Below are positions 28,525-39,209 of a DNA stretch of 64,000 nt, piece after piece. This DNA comes from Sphingobium sp. MI1205 (GTDB lineage Bacteria; Pseudomonadota; Alphaproteobacteria; Sphingomonadales; Sphingomonadaceae). The stretch spans positions 67,501-131,500 of the forward strand of contig NZ_CP005188.1 of the NCBI RefSeq assembly GCF_001563285.1, given 5' to 3'. Positions within the stretch are counted from its first letter, which is position 1; each line of letters opens with the position of its first letter. A program made the position numbers and the translations under genes. The notes beneath the pieces were generated by a model. That model searched no databases. It saw nothing but the letters and a program-made list of their open reading frames with translations, and was not told the DNA's origin.

Positions 28525-29430
28525 TCAGTGGCTCCGCCCGAAGTCCGGCTTGGGATCATCCTGCCCCTGTTCGATGATCGACCGGCGAATAGCACGGGTG
28601 CGGGTGAACAGGTTGAACAGCGTGTCGCCATCATTCCAGCGGATCGCCCGTTGCAGCGCGGACAAATCCTCCGAAAAGCGTTGCAGCATCTCCAGCACCG
28701 CTTCCTTGTTCGCCAGGAAAACGTCGCGCCACATGGTCGGATCGGACGCGGCGATGCGGGTGAAGTCGCGGAAGCCGCCTGCGGAATATTTGATGACCTC
28801 CGACTGGGTCACATCCTCCAGATCGCTCGCCGTGCCGACGATGGTGTAGGCGATCAGGTGGGGCAGGTGGCTGGTCACCGCGAGTACCAGATCGTGATGC
28901 TGCGGGTCCATGGTCTCCACGTCCGCGCCCACCCGGTGCCACAGTTCCGAAACCCGCGCGACCGCTGCCGGATCGGCATCGGCGGGCGGCGTGACGATGC
29001 ACCAGCGCCCCTGGAACAGGCTGGCAAAGCCCGCCTCCGGCCCGCTATTTTCTGTCCCGGCGACCGGATGTGCGGGGATGATCGTCCGGCCCGGCAGTGC
29101 CGCCGTCAACTGCGCGAGCACATCGGCCTTGCACGATCCGACGTCGCTGACGATCGCCTCGACTGGCAGGTCGTCGGCGATCTCCGCCGCTGCCACGCCC
29201 ATCGCCCGCACGGGCACGCAAAGCACCACCAGATCGGCGTCGGTTACGCTGGCCCCGGCTGTGTCGGTCACATCGTCGCACAGGTCGATCGCGCGTGCGA
29301 TTTCCCGTACGCGTGGATCGGCGTCATGCCCCGTGACCTGCACGGTCGGCATATATTCGCGGATCGCCCTCGCCAGCGAGGATCCGATCAGGCCGAGGCC
29401 GATGATGGTGACGCGGGAAAAGGGCAGCAT
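28525..29430 (-). CDS. tyrA: Prephenate/arogenate (cyclohexadienyl) dehydrogenase
   Basis: NAD(P)-dependent oxidative decarboxylation of prephenate and/or arogenate for tyrosine synthesis. 301 aa. The Rossmann start VTIIGLGLIGSSLARAI has GxGxxG. Conserved residues follow in SDVGSCKADV, PAHPVAGTENSG (catalytic His) and HHDLVLAVTSHLPHLIAY. No ACT domain is present. The basic-residue pattern after the GxGxxG (GHDADPRVREIA) suggests NAD. It follows hisC by 3 nt on the minus strand and converges on plsC. Confidence 0.92.
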   Translation of the reverse strand: MLPFSRVTIIGLGLIGSSLARAIREYMPTVQVTGHDADPRVREIARAIDLCDDVTDTAGASVTDADLVVLCVPVRAMGVAAAEIADDLPVEAIVSDVGSCKADVLAQLTAALPGRTIIPAHPVAGTENSGPEAGFASLFQGRWCIVTPPADADPAAVARVSELWHRVGADVETMDPQHHDLVLAVTSHLPHLIAYTIVGTASDLEDVTQSEVIKYSAGGFRDFTRIAASDPTMWRDVFLANKEAVLEMLQRFSEDLSALQRAIRWNDGDTLFNLFTRTRAIRRSIIEQGQDDPKPDFGRSH

Positions 29431-29433
29431 GAT

Positions 29434-30531
29434 TCAGGCAGCCTCCGCCATCGCGCGCAGCTTCGCCGCAACCGCGCGCACCTGTTCCTCGGTGCCGATG
29501 GTGATGCGCAGACCGTTGGGCAAGCCTTGCCCCGGCAGCCAGCGCGTTGCGAAGCCTTCGTCCCACAATCCCTTCATCGCCGTTTCGGCCGACAGCTTTC
29601 CATCGAACAGAATGAGAATGAAGTTCGCCTTGCTCGGCACTGCGCGCAGCCCGTGGTTGGACAGCGAAGCCACCTCATCGGCCAGCCATTGCCGCCACTG
29701 GCGGTTATGGGTCCGGCTGGCCTCCACCCATGCCTGGTCCTTCACCGCCGCGATGGCCGCCGCCTGGCCCGCCGTGGTGACGTTGAATGGCGCGCGGATG
29801 CGGTGCAGCGCGTCGATGATCTCCGCACTGGCATAGCCCCAGCCGATCCGTTCCGCCGCAAGTCCATATATTTTTGAAAAAGTCCGGGTGACCAGGACAT
29901 TGGCGGCGGTCTTCGCCAGTTCCAGTCCGCCATCATCCTCGTCCGCGTCCAGATATTCGGCGTAGGCCTGATCCAGTACGAACAGGATATCGGGTCGCAG
30001 CGCCGCGTGCAGCCGCGCAATCTCCGCGCGCAGCGTCATCGTGCCGGTGGGATTGTTGGGATTAGCGAGGAAGACGACCTTCGTCCTGTCTGTCACGCAG
30101 GCGAGCAGGGCGTCCACATCGGTCGCATAATCCTTGTCCGGCGCGATCACCGGCGTTGCGCCCACGCGCCGCGCCGCGATGTCATAGACCGAAAAGCCGT
30201 AATGGACGTAAAGGATTTCGTCCCCCGGCCCGGCATAGGCGCTCGCGGCGATGTGAAGCAACTCATCCGACCCGGTGCCGTAGATTACCCGCGCCGGGTC
30301 CAGCCCATGGACCGCTGCAATCGCCTCGCGCATTTTCGCCGCGCCCGGATCGGGATAGGTGGCAAGGTCCGCGGTAGCCGCGACCAGCGCCGCGCGCGCC
30401 GCTTCGCCTGTGCCAAGGGGGTTTTCATTGGCGCTGAGCTTGATCAGCGGGCGACCGTCATCGGCTGCCGCCTTGCCCGGCACATAGGGCGAAATGCCGA
30501 GGATCCATTCCTTGGGAGCAGGTTTCGTCAT
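29434..30531 (-). CDS. hisC: Histidinol-phosphate aminotransferase
   Basis: PLP-dependent fold-type I aminotransferase (365 aa) converting imidazole acetol-phosphate and glutamate to histidinol phosphate. In alphaproteobacteria it often also makes phenylalanine/tyrosine, in line with its pairing with tyrA. Visible: [30 protein letters not shown], and the PLP lysine in [20 protein letters not shown]-terminal ARG region [11 protein letters not shown]. First gene of the hisC-tyrA operon, divergent from metX. Confidence 0.93.
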   Translation of the reverse strand: MTKPAPKEWILGISPYVPGKAAADDGRPLIKLSANENPLGTGEAARAALVAATADLATYPDPGAAKMREAIAAVHGLDPARVIYGTGSDELLHIAASAYAGPGDEILYVHYGFSVYDIAARRVGATPVIAPDKDYATDVDALLACVTDRTKVVFLANPNNPTGTMTLRAEIARLHAALRPDILFVLDQAYAEYLDADEDDGGLELAKTAANVLVTRTFSKIYGLAAERIGWGYASAEIIDALHRIRAPFNVTTAGQAAAIAAVKDQAWVEASRTHNRQWRQWLADEVASLSNHGLRAVPSKANFILILFDGKLSAETAMKGLWDEGFATRWLPGQGLPNGLRITIGTEEQVRAVAAKLRAMAEAA

Positions 30532-30730
30532 GGGCCGGGCTTTAGCGCCATCCGCGCCAAAGGCAAAGCGCCGCTACACGAGGGGTGTCACCAGCGGCTC
30601 GCGTGCGGACTGGATGTCCGGGAATAGCGGCCCATAGCGCCGGAATGGTCCGGGTCAGGGTCATTGCCCCGTTCCAGCCGACTTTCCACCGATTGACAGC
30701 CTTCGTCCACGGTCCTAGCCCCCATCCACC

Positions 30731-31867
30731 ATGGCCAGCGCCCCACTATCCGATGACAGCCGTTTCGGCCTCCGCCGTCAGGTCCGCCTGACCGGCCCCC
30801 TGCGGCTGGACAGCGGCGCGGCACTTGCGCCGGTGGATATCGCCTACGAAACCTATGGCCGGATGAATGAGGACAAGTCCAACGTCATCCTCATCTGCCA
30901 CGCGCTGACCGGCGACCAATATGTGGCGTCCGATCATCCCGTAACCGGCAAGCCCGGCTGGTGGTGGCGCATGGTGGGGGATGGCAAGCCCGTCGATCCC
31001 GCGCGGCACTTCATCATCTGCGCCAACGTCATCGGCAGCTGCATGGGGTCCAGCGGACCCGCCAGCCCGGATCCCGCAACCGGCGAGCCCTATGCGATGC
31101 GTTTCCCGGTGCTGACCATCGCGGATATGGTGCGGGCGCAGGCGCTGCTGCTCGATCATCTGGGCGTCGATCGTCTGACGGCCGTCATTGGCGGCTCCAT
31201 GGGTGGCATGCAGGCTTTGAGCTGGCCGACCATCTTTCCCGATCGCGTCGAAAGCTGCATCGTGATCGCATCGACGGCCCGCCACAGCGCGCAGAACATC
31301 GCCTTTCACGAAGTCGGGCGGCAGGCGATCATGGCCGATCCCAACTGGCGCGGCGGCGACTATTATGCCGACGCGCAGGTACCGAGCGCAGGCCTGGCCG
31401 TCGCGCGCATGGCCGCGCACATCACCTATCTGTCCGAAGCCGGTCTCACCGAAAAATTCGGCCGCCGCCTTCAGGGGCGGGACGCAAAGACCTTCGGCTT
31501 CGACGCCGATTTTCAGGTCGAAAGCTATCTGCGTCATCAGGGTTTGAGTTTTGTCGAGCGGTTCGACGCCAACTCCTATCTCTATATCACCCGCGCCATG
31601 GATTATTATGACATTGCGGAGGATCATGGTGGCAGCCTCGCCACTGCGTTCGCACCGTCCAGGGCACGCTTCTGCCTGGTCAGCTTCGACACCGACTGGC
31701 TCTATCCCACGGCGGAATCGCGGATCATCGTCCATGCGCTCAACGCCAGCGGGGCGCAGGCGAGCTTTGTCGAGCTGTCCAGCCCCTTCGGCCATGACGC
31801 CTTCCTGCTGGAATGCCCGGAACTGAACCGCGTTGTGGACGGCTTCCTGAAAGGCGGTCGCGCATGA
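30731..31867 (+). CDS. metX: Homoserine O-acyltransferase
   Basis: Activates homoserine for methionine synthesis (acetyl- or succinyl-CoA as donor). 378 aa alpha/beta hydrolase: early [10 protein letters not shown], nucleophile Ser in [12 protein letters not shown], catalytic Asp in SFDTDWLYP and His in [11 protein letters not shown]. MetX proteins in proteobacteria can be succinyl- rather than acetyltransferases; donor choice cannot be settled here. The start codon MASAPLS is at 30731. metW follows with an ATGA overlap. I looked for an upstream SAM-II riboswitch in the 199 nt before it and did not find one. Confidence 0.93.
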   Translation: MASAPLSDDSRFGLRRQVRLTGPLRLDSGAALAPVDIAYETYGRMNEDKSNVILICHALTGDQYVASDHPVTGKPGWWWRMVGDGKPVDPARHFIICANVIGSCMGSSGPASPDPATGEPYAMRFPVLTIADMVRAQALLLDHLGVDRLTAVIGGSMGGMQALSWPTIFPDRVESCIVIASTARHSAQNIAFHEVGRQAIMADPNWRGGDYYADAQVPSAGLAVARMAAHITYLSEAGLTEKFGRRLQGRDAKTFGFDADFQVESYLRHQGLSFVERFDANSYLYITRAMDYYDIAEDHGGSLATAFAPSRARFCLVSFDTDWLYPTAESRIIVHALNASGAQASFVELSSPFGHDAFLLECPELNRVVDGFLKGGRA

Positions 31868-32457
31868 GTGAGGCGCTGCGCCCCGACCTCGCGCTCATCG
31901 CCCGCACCGTCACGCCCGGCGCGCGCGTGCTGGACGTAGGCTGTGGCGACGGCGCGCTGATGGCTGCACTGCGTGATGCCAAGCAGGTTGATGCGCGCGG
32001 GTTGGAGATCGACGGCGATAATGTCGCCGCCGCCGTTGGCCGCGGCCTGTCAGTGGTGCAGGGCGACGCCGACACCGACCTTGCCTATTATCCCGACGCC
32101 AGCTTCGACTATGCAATCCTCAGCCAGACGCTCCAGACTACCCGCCGACCCGATCTGGTGGTTGAGGAACTGCTGCGGATCGGCCGTCAGGCATTCGTAT
32201 CCTTCCCCAATTTCGCCCATTGGCGCGGTCGGCTGTCGCTGCTGTGGGGCGGTCGCATGCCGGTGACACGGTTGCTCCCCGACACATGGTACGACACGCT
32301 CAACATCCACCATGTGACCGTCGATGATTTCCGCGCTCTGGTGAAAGAGCGCGGCTGGACGATCGATGGCCAATGGTTTTTGAAGGGTGATAAGGAAACC
32401 ACCCACGCGAACGCGAACCTGTTCGCCGAACACGCTGTGTTCCTCCTGCGCCGTTAG
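31864..32457 (+). CDS. metW: Methionine biosynthesis protein MetW
   Basis: About 197 aa. SAM-methyltransferase-like fold with [15 protein letters not shown] as motif [21 protein letters not shown] and [20 protein letters not shown] as MetW hallmarks. MetW is encoded next to metX across alpha- and betaproteobacteria and is needed for, or assists, MetX activity. Its start overlaps the metX stop (31864-31867). No substrate methylation has been shown. Confidence 0.92.
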   Translation: MSEALRPDLALIARTVTPGARVLDVGCGDGALMAALRDAKQVDARGLEIDGDNVAAAVGRGLSVVQGDADTDLAYYPDASFDYAILSQTLQTTRRPDLVVEELLRIGRQAFVSFPNFAHWRGRLSLLWGGRMPVTRLLPDTWYDTLNIHHVTVDDFRALVKERGWTIDGQWFLKGDKETTHANANLFAEHAVFLLRR

Positions 32458-32468
32458 GCGAGAGGCCC

Positions 32469-33086
32469 TTACAAAAAGACCGCCGCATCGCCGGATCGCC
32501 ATGCAGCCCTGCGCGTCATGGCCCGGTCAAACAGCGCCGATCCGATCAGTCCCCGCAGCCAGGCCTGCACCCGTGGCACGGGTTGCGCGTCAAACCACGC
32601 CTGGTCAGCGGCCGCAAACTGCCGGACAAAGGGGAAGATCGCCATGTCCGCCAAAGTTCTTCCTATGCCACACAGAAACGCACGGCTCTCCAGCTGCACT
32701 TCCAGTTCGCCTAGCCACGCCATCCCGGCCGCGCGATGTTCCAGCGGGTCGGACCCATAGCGCGCCGCATATTTGTAACGGTCGAGATGCTGCTTGAACG
32801 ATCCATCATTGGCCGCGATCAGCGCGGCATCATCCCCCTCTAGCCAGCCCTCGGGATCATGCAGGCGAAGCGCCCAGCGCATGATGTCCAGGCTCTCGTC
32901 GATCACTTCTCCGCCGGACAGCGCCAGCACCGGCACAGTGCCTTTGGGCGACATGGCGAGCATCGAATCAGGCTTGTCGCGCAACAGGATTTCGCGCAAC
33001 TCCACCTGCTGCCCGCTGACGATCAGCGCCATTCGCGCCCGCATGGCATAGGGGCAGCGGCGAAAGCTGTAGAGGATGGCGGTCAT
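32469..33086 (-). CDS. Glutathione S-transferase-like protein
   Basis: A 205-aa GST with an N-terminal thioredoxin fold (ILYSFRRCPYAMRARMAL, a single redox Cys in CPYA) and the glutathione-site KGTVPVLALSGGEVIDESLDI. The alpha-helical C-terminal domain has the GIGRTLADMAIFPFVRQFA signature. The single-Cys start suggests a glutaredoxin-2/omega-like, thiol-transfer GST. Substrate unknown. It converges on metW with 11 nt between and is followed upstream by prfC on the same strand. Confidence 0.85.
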   Translation of the reverse strand: MTAILYSFRRCPYAMRARMALIVSGQQVELREILLRDKPDSMLAMSPKGTVPVLALSGGEVIDESLDIMRWALRLHDPEGWLEGDDAALIAANDGSFKQHLDRYKYAARYGSDPLEHRAAGMAWLGELEVQLESRAFLCGIGRTLADMAIFPFVRQFAAADQAWFDAQPVPRVQAWLRGLIGSALFDRAMTRRAAWRSGDAAVFL

Positions 33087-33104
33087 CTTAACGCCGCCAA
33101 TGAC

Positions 33105-34670
33105 TCAACGTTCTCTGGTGGCGCTGAACTTGACCTTTGGATGCCGTTCCTGCTGATAGGTCACGTCCCAAGCGCTCTTGGCCATGAAGACAAGGTTGCC
33201 GTCGCGGTCCCTGGCCATATTGGCGCCGTTGAACGACACCAGCTCCTTGACCGCCGCCTCATCCCCCGAAATCCAGCGCGCGGTATCGAAGGGTGAAGCC
33301 TCAAGCCCCGCCGCAACCTTATACTCGGCCTCCAGCCGCGAAATAAGAACGTCCAGCTGCAACTGGCCGACGACGCCGACCACCCAGCTGCTGCCAATCT
33401 CGGGATAGAAGACCTGGATCACGCCTTCTTCCGACAGGTCGTCCAGCGCCTTGCGCAACTGCTTGGTCTTGGTCGGGTCTTTCAACGCCACGCGCCGCAA
33501 TATTTCCGGCGCGAAGTTCGGCAGGCCGGTAAAGCGCACGCCGGCCTTTTCGGACAGCGTATCGCCTACGCGCAGCGTTCCGTGATTGGGAATGCCAATG
33601 ATGTCGCCCGGAAACGCCTCATCAGCAATTTCGCGATCCTGCGCAAAGAACAGGATCGGCGAATGCACGGCGATCGGCTTGCCGCTGCCCGACGGCGTCA
33701 GCTTCATGCCGCGCCGGAACTTGCCGGAACAAAGGCGCATGAAGGCGATACGGTCGCGATGCTGCGGGTCCATGTTCGCCTGCACCTTGAAGATGAAGCC
33801 GGTGACTTCGCTATTCTCAGGTTCGATCGGCGCAGGCTCGGCTGGCTGCGCGCGAGGCGGCGGCGCATGGGCGGCGAGCGCGTCGATCAACTCGGTCACG
33901 CCAAACAGCTTGAGCGCCGATCCGAAGTAGACCGGGGTCAGGTCACCGTGCCGATAGGCGGCAAGGTCGAAATCGGCATAGCCGCCAACGGCAAGCTCCG
34001 CCTCTTCCCGCAGCTTCTCCAGACCCTGCGGCGATACATGCTCGGCCAGCGCATCGTCATGGATGCCTTCGACTACGACTTCCTTGCCCTCAAACTCCTT
34101 GCTCGCACCGGAAGGTTGGCGCAGCCGGTTCCTGGCAAAGTCGTAAATACCCTCGAACGTGCCGCCCATGCCCACCGGCCAGCTCATCGGGCATACATCG
34201 AGCGCCAGCGCGTCGGCGACTTCGTCCAGCAGCGCGAACGTGTCGCGCCCTTCCCGGTCGACCTTGTTGATGAAGGTGATGATCGGCACGTTGCGCAGGC
34301 GGCAGACTTCGAACAGCTTGCGGGTCTGCGGTTCGATGCCCTTGGCGGCATCGATCACCATGACCGCCGAATCGACCGCCGTCAGCGTGCGATAGGTGTC
34401 TTCCGAAAAATCCTCGTGCCCCGGCGTATCCAGCAGGTTGAAGGTAATTCCGTCGCGCTCGAAGGTCATGACCGAGCTGGTCACGGAAATGCCGCGCTGC
34501 TGCTCGATCTTCATCCAGTCCGACCGCGCGCGCCGGTTCGCTCCACGCGCCTTTACCTCGCCCGCGAGGTGGATCGCACCGCCTTCCAGCAGCAGCTTTT
34601 CGGTCAGCGTCGTCTTGCCGGCGTCAGGATGGGAGATGATCGCGAAGGTACGGCGGGATGGGATGGTCAT
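33105..34670 (-). CDS. prfC: Peptide chain release factor 3
   Basis: Translational GTPase that recycles RF1/RF2 after termination. 521 aa. G1 ISHPDAGKTTLTEKLL at 12-27, switch I AIHLAGEVKARG with RGISVTSSVM, G3 DTPGHEDFSED, G4 NKVDREGRD, all typical of RF3. The C-terminal domain includes IGSSWVVGVVGQLQLDVL. Second gene downstream of an independent start; GST follows it at 18 nt. Confidence 0.95.
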   Translation of the reverse strand: MTIPSRRTFAIISHPDAGKTTLTEKLLLEGGAIHLAGEVKARGANRRARSDWMKIEQQRGISVTSSVMTFERDGITFNLLDTPGHEDFSEDTYRTLTAVDSAVMVIDAAKGIEPQTRKLFEVCRLRNVPIITFINKVDREGRDTFALLDEVADALALDVCPMSWPVGMGGTFEGIYDFARNRLRQPSGASKEFEGKEVVVEGIHDDALAEHVSPQGLEKLREEAELAVGGYADFDLAAYRHGDLTPVYFGSALKLFGVTELIDALAAHAPPPRAQPAEPAPIEPENSEVTGFIFKVQANMDPQHRDRIAFMRLCSGKFRRGMKLTPSGSGKPIAVHSPILFFAQDREIADEAFPGDIIGIPNHGTLRVGDTLSEKAGVRFTGLPNFAPEILRRVALKDPTKTKQLRKALDDLSEEGVIQVFYPEIGSSWVVGVVGQLQLDVLISRLEAEYKVAAGLEASPFDTARWISGDEAAVKELVSFNGANMARDRDGNLVFMAKSAWDVTYQQERHPKVKFSATRER

Positions 34671-34727
34671 GGCCGGCCCCTATAGCGATTTTCAAAGGAT
34701 TCGCCAGCCGCGCCGGTTCAGGCGCGT

Positions 34728-35606
34728 TCAGTCCACCAGCGTCACGTCCATGCGGAACCGCCGTTCATCCCCCGGCAGCAATCGCATGATGCCCTGCTTG
34801 GCCCAAACGTCGCCTTCGAAGCCCACAAGGTCCGCCATGCCCGCCCAAGGCTCAACGCAAAGGTAGCGCGCGCCCGGCTTTTGCCACAGGCCCAGCCAGG
34901 GCGTGTCGGGAAAGTCGATCTTCAACCGCGTTCGCCCCGGCACCCCCCACAGCAGGCTGTGACTTTCCAGCCTGTCCCAGATCAGCGCGTCCCCTTCGAA
35001 CATTGCGTGGGTCGGCACGAGGATGTTGCCATCAACCGGTGACGCTCCGCTCTCCCGCGCGATCAGCCCCGGCTCGTCACCCACCTTGCGGATCGGCGCG
35101 GGTTCCGCCTTATCGAACTCGACCCGATGCGCCTCCGCTTCCCCGCCATAGGGGAGCGGCCAGGCAAAGGCGGGATGGTAGCCGAAGGAAAAGGGCAGGT
35201 CCGCCTCGCCCCGATTCATGACCGTCGCCGTCATCATCAATGTGCTACCGGCGGCCGCGAACTGCATGTCCAGCCGAAAGTCGAAAGGATAGACAGCGCG
35301 CGTTGCCGCATCGGCTTCGAGCCGGAAGATGACCGATCCAGGGAGATGCTCGATCTGCGCAAAGGCCATGCGGCGCGCAAAGCCGTGCTGCGGCATCGGA
35401 TACTCATGACCGTCGAGCCGGTAAACGTCCCCGCGCGACCGCCCGACAAAGGGGAAGAGCAGGGGCGCATGCCCGGTCCACCAGCGAGGATCGGCGTCGG
35501 TCATGAGCTGGTGGCCCTGCGCGTCCTTGAGCGACCACAATTCCGCGCCCAGCGGATTGATGCTGGCGGTCAGCCCGTCCGAAGCGATGGTTACAAACTC
35601 GTCCAC
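34728..35606 (-). CDS. Aldose 1-epimerase (galactose mutarotase) family protein
   Basis: A 292-aa beta-sandwich protein resembling the LacX/YeaD mutarotases. Visible: an early ELWSLKDAQGHQLM strand pair, the conserved His of RDGHEYPMPQHGFAR-like context (LDGHEYPMPQHGFARRMAF), FGYHPAFAWPL with the second His, and the late VEPWAGMADL with the general-base Glu. Catalyses interconversion of sugar anomers; the sugar is not deducible. Solitary gene upstream of pheT's end on the same strand. Confidence 0.85.
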   Translation of the reverse strand: MDEFVTIASDGLTASINPLGAELWSLKDAQGHQLMTDADPRWWTGHAPLLFPFVGRSRGDVYRLDGHEYPMPQHGFARRMAFAQIEHLPGSVIFRLEADAATRAVYPFDFRLDMQFAAAGSTLMMTATVMNRGEADLPFSFGYHPAFAWPLPYGGEAEAHRVEFDKAEPAPIRKVGDEPGLIARESGASPVDGNILVPTHAMFEGDALIWDRLESHSLLWGVPGRTRLKIDFPDTPWLGLWQKPGARYLCVEPWAGMADLVGFEGDVWAKQGIMRLLPGDERRFRMDVTLVD

Positions 35607-35636
35607 TCGGGCTTCCCCCTGTATCGCTGCAAGGAT

Positions 35637-38051
35637 TTACGCCCGCAGCGTTCCGCCCAGCTTTTCGGCCGCCTTCACGATGTTCGCGCTGATCGCGTCC
35701 AGCTCTTCCTGGCTGAAGCTCTTCTCGCCCGGCTGCAAACTAACCTCGACAGCCAGGCTCTTCCTGCCTTCGTCCACGCCGGGTCCAGCGAAAACGTCGA
35801 ACAGTCGTGCATCGACGATCGCCTTCTTGTCCGCGTTCCTGACCGCGCGCACCAGCGCATCCGCCTCTACTGCGTCATCCACTACAAAGGCGAAATCGCG
35901 CTTTACGGCCTGCAACGCGGGCGGTGAATAGGGCGCGCGCATGAACCCGCTGGCCCGCTTGGCCGGGATCGCGTCGAGGAAGATCTCTCCGGCAACCACT
36001 GCGCCGGTCAGTCCGAATTGCTTAGCAAGCGAAGGATGCAGCACGCCGAACTCGGCAAGCACTGTCTTGGGGCCCAACCGCAAAGTGCCCGACTGCCCCG
36101 GATGATAGGCAGCGGAAGCCTCGCCAAAGCTTTGCAGGTTTGCCACGGGTGCGCCCGCCGCCGCCAGCAGGGCAATCACTTCGGCCTTGGCGTCATAGGC
36201 GGAGAAGGGCTGGGCCTTGCCTGTCTGCCAGCCCCGCGCCACCTTTTCGCCCGCCAGCACGAAGCTCGCGGTCGCCCGCTCCTTGCTGGTGAAGTAGCGC
36301 CGTCCCAGCTCGAACAGTCTTACCGAAGCCGCTCCCCGGTCCATGTTCCGCCGCGCTGCCGACAACAAGCCGGGCAGCAGCGATGGCCGCATGACCTTCA
36401 GGTCCTCGGAAATCGGATTGGCCAGCGTCCAGTCGCCACCGCCGACCGCAGCGGCTTCCTTTTCGGAAATGAACGACCAGTTGATCGCTTCGGCCAGACC
36501 CCGCGCTGCCGCCGTTCGCCGTACCCGGCGCTCGACCAGCTGTTCGCTCGTGGCGGTCGCCTTCGCGACGCCGGGTGCGCGAGGCAGGGGGGTGGAAGGC
36601 ACCTGGTCCAGCCCGACGATGCGAACCACTTCTTCGACCAGGTCGGGCCAGCCATCGACATCGCGACGCCAGCTTGGCACTTTCACCGTCCAGTTCGCGG
36701 GTGTCGTCACCGGCATGCCATCTTCATAGCTGAAGGTCGCGTCATTGCCTTCGACGCCGAAGCCCAGGCTTTCCAGAATCTGGCGCTGCTCGTCTTCCGC
36801 GACATCGACGCCCGCCAGCGCGAAGCATTGGCTCGGTTCATAGATCACGATCTTGTCGGCGACGGGCGGGCTTCCTGCCCGCGTAGCCTCGCTCGGCGCG
36901 CCGCCGCACAGTTCCGTCACCAGGTAGGTGGCGATAGACAGGCCATCATCCAGGAAAGCCGGATCGACCCCCCGCTCGAACCGGCCGCGCGCATCGCTGG
37001 TCAGCGCCAGCTTCTGCCCCGTGACCGCGATCCGCTCCGGCGTGAAATAGGCGCATTCGATCAGCACATCGGTGGTGCCTTCCGTGGCGCCCGAATGTTC
37101 GCCGCCCATGATGCCGCCAATGTCGTGCACCGCCTCGTCATCGGCGATGACGGTCATCGTCTCGTCAACGGTGTAGGTCTTGCCATTAAGCGCCAGCACC
37201 TCTTCGCCCGGCTTTCCCCGGCGTGCGGTCAGGGGGCCTTTCAGCGTGGCCAGATCATAGACATGCAGCGGGCGTCCAAGGTCGATCATGATATAGTTGG
37301 TGATATCGACCAGCGTGCTGATCGGCTTCTGCCCAATTGCCGTCAGTCGCTTCGCCATCCATTCCGGCGATGCGCCGTTCCTCACGCCCTTGACGGTCCG
37401 GGCAAAGAAAGCCGGGCAGCCGTCTGCGTCCTCGATCCGCACATCAGGCCCGGCGCCCGTACCCTCGATAGCAGGCACGATGATAGGATTGAGAGTCCCC
37501 AACCCAGCCGCTGCCAGATCCCGCGCGATCCCGCGCACGCCCATGCAATCCTGCCTGTTCGGCGTGATCGACACGTCAATGACCGGGTCGTCCAGCCCGG
37601 CCCAGACTGCATAGACCTGTCCCACAGGTGCGTCGGGAGCCAGTTCGATGATCCCGTCATGATCCTCGCCCAGTTCCAGCTCGCGGAACGAACACATCAT
37701 GCCGTTGGATTCGACGCCCCTGATGGCCGTCTTCTTGAGGACCATGCCGTTGACCGGCACCACCGCGCCTTCAGTTCCGAATACGCCCACCAGTCCCGCG
37801 CGGGCGTTGGGCGCGCCGCACACGACCTGAAGCGCGCCGTCGCCGGCATCCACGGTCAACACCTGCAACTTGTCCGCTTGCGGGTGCGGATCGGCCGTCA
37901 ACACCTTGGCGATGCGGAAGGGGGCGAGCTTTTCCGCGGGATTTTCCACGCCCTCGACTTCCAGGCCGATGTTGGTCAGGCCCTTCAGGATCGTAGGCAG
38001 GTCGGCATCTGTGGTCAGATGCGTCTTGAGCCAGCTTAGCGTGAATTTCAT
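35637..38051 (-). CDS. pheT: Phenylalanyl-tRNA synthetase beta subunit
   Basis: 804 aa with the standard domain order: N-terminal tRNA-binding (EMAP/OB) domain at about 40-150 ([14 protein letters not shown] start), B3/4 editing domain, B5 (about 405-480), a catalytic-like module ([20 protein letters not shown]) and the C-terminal FDX-ACB anticodon-binding domain (about 710-803). It forms an alpha2-beta2 enzyme with PheS and edits Tyr-tRNAPhe. Its ATG overlaps the pheS stop (38048-38051). Confidence 0.95.
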   Translation of the reverse strand: MKFTLSWLKTHLTTDADLPTILKGLTNIGLEVEGVENPAEKLAPFRIAKVLTADPHPQADKLQVLTVDAGDGALQVVCGAPNARAGLVGVFGTEGAVVPVNGMVLKKTAIRGVESNGMMCSFRELELGEDHDGIIELAPDAPVGQVYAVWAGLDDPVIDVSITPNRQDCMGVRGIARDLAAAGLGTLNPIIVPAIEGTGAGPDVRIEDADGCPAFFARTVKGVRNGASPEWMAKRLTAIGQKPISTLVDITNYIMIDLGRPLHVYDLATLKGPLTARRGKPGEEVLALNGKTYTVDETMTVIADDEAVHDIGGIMGGEHSGATEGTTDVLIECAYFTPERIAVTGQKLALTSDARGRFERGVDPAFLDDGLSIATYLVTELCGGAPSEATRAGSPPVADKIVIYEPSQCFALAGVDVAEDEQRQILESLGFGVEGNDATFSYEDGMPVTTPANWTVKVPSWRRDVDGWPDLVEEVVRIVGLDQVPSTPLPRAPGVAKATATSEQLVERRVRRTAAARGLAEAINWSFISEKEAAAVGGGDWTLANPISEDLKVMRPSLLPGLLSAARRNMDRGAASVRLFELGRRYFTSKERATASFVLAGEKVARGWQTGKAQPFSAYDAKAEVIALLAAAGAPVANLQSFGEASAAYHPGQSGTLRLGPKTVLAEFGVLHPSLAKQFGLTGAVVAGEIFLDAIPAKRASGFMRAPYSPPALQAVKRDFAFVVDDAVEADALVRAVRNADKKAIVDARLFDVFAGPGVDEGRKSLAVEVSLQPGEKSFSQEELDAISANIVKAAEKLGGTLRA

Positions 38052-39139
38052 GCGCCCACTCCTCCGCTCAGCGTGGGTACGTCGAGCGCGGAGAAGCCAT
38101 AATGTTTCAGCCAGCGCAGGTCGCCGTCAAAGAAAGCGCGCAAGTCGTTCATTCCATATTTCAGCATGGCGAGCCGATCGACGCCGGTGCCGAAGGCAAA
38201 GCCCTGCCACTCGTCCGGGTCCAGCCCGCACGCCTCGATCACGCGGCGATTGACCATGCCGCTGCCGAGCACCTCCAGCCAGCCGCCGCCCGGCGCATCG
38301 CCGTCGCCGCCAATCACGCGCTGGCCGCTCACCAGCGTATAGCCGACATCGACTTCGACCGAGGGTTCGGTGAAGGGGAAATAGCTGGGCCGCAGGCGCA
38401 GCTCGATATCGTCGCGCTCGAAGAAGGCCTTGAGGAAGGTTTCCAGCGTCCATTTGAGGTGGCCCAGCGTGATGCCCTTGTCGATCACCAGCCCTTCGAT
38501 CTGGTGGAACATGGGCGTGTGGGTCGCGTCGGAATCCGACCGGTAAACCCGCCCCGGCGCAATGATGCGGATCGGCGGCTCACCGTTCATCATCGTGCGG
38601 ATCTGTACTGGCGAGGTATGGGTGCGCAGCAGCATCCGTTTTCCGTCTTCGCCATCGGGGAAGTAGAAAGTGTCGTGCATCGCCCGCGCCGGATGCGTTT
38701 CGGGAATGTTGAGCGCCGTAAAATTGTGCCAGTCGTCCTCGATCTCCGGCCCTGTCGCTACGGAGAAACCGAGATCCGCGAAAATCTCCGCCAATTCGTC
38801 CATGACCTGCGACACGGGATGCACCGATCCTTGCGGACCGATCTCAGCGGGCAGTGTCATGTCGATCTTCTCTGCCGCAAGCCTGGCGTCGAGCGCCGCC
38901 TGCTCCAGCGCAGCCTTCTTCTCCGCCAGCGCCGCCGTTACGCTTTCACGCAGATCCTGGATCGGCGGGCCTTTTTCCAACCGCTCATCCGGGCTCATGG
39001 GGCCAAGGGTTTTTAACAGGCCGGTCACGACCCCGTTCTTCCCCAGTGCGCCGACGCGCAGAGCCTCCACCGCCTCGAGCGTGTGGGCGGCAGCGATGTC
39101 AGCGATCAGGCCGGCTTTCAGATTGGCGATTTCATTCAT
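38048..39139 (-). CDS. pheS: Phenylalanyl-tRNA synthetase alpha subunit
   Basis: 363 aa. An N-terminal coiled coil is followed by the class II catalytic core: motif 1 around [19 protein letters not shown], motif 2 [10 protein letters not shown] and [20 protein letters not shown], motif 3 [18 protein letters not shown]. It activates phenylalanine and is co-translated with pheT. rpmI-rplT lie upstream on the same strand with a LysE gene inserted between. Confidence 0.95.
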   Translation of the reverse strand: MNEIANLKAGLIADIAAAHTLEAVEALRVGALGKNGVVTGLLKTLGPMSPDERLEKGPPIQDLRESVTAALAEKKAALEQAALDARLAAEKIDMTLPAEIGPQGSVHPVSQVMDELAEIFADLGFSVATGPEIEDDWHNFTALNIPETHPARAMHDTFYFPDGEDGKRMLLRTHTSPVQIRTMMNGEPPIRIIAPGRVYRSDSDATHTPMFHQIEGLVIDKGITLGHLKWTLETFLKAFFERDDIELRLRPSYFPFTEPSVEVDVGYTLVSGQRVIGGDGDAPGGGWLEVLGSGMVNRRVIEACGLDPDEWQGFAFGTGVDRLAMLKYGMNDLRAFFDGDLRWLKHYGFSALDVPTLSGGVGA

Positions 39140-39209
39140 GATTCTTCGTCATTCCCGCGAAGGCGCAATATGTGCGCGCCTTAGCCGGGTGCGCCGCGCA
39201 AGGAAAGGG

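Noticed and set aside
30532..30730. SAM-II riboswitch before metX
   Set aside because: SAM-II elements often precede alphaproteobacterial metX, but I could not find its conserved core or pseudoknot pairing in this 199-nt gap.
36018..38039. 673-codon plus-strand frame opposite pheT
   Set aside because: Shadow of a conserved essential gene; no motifs and no ribosome-binding site.
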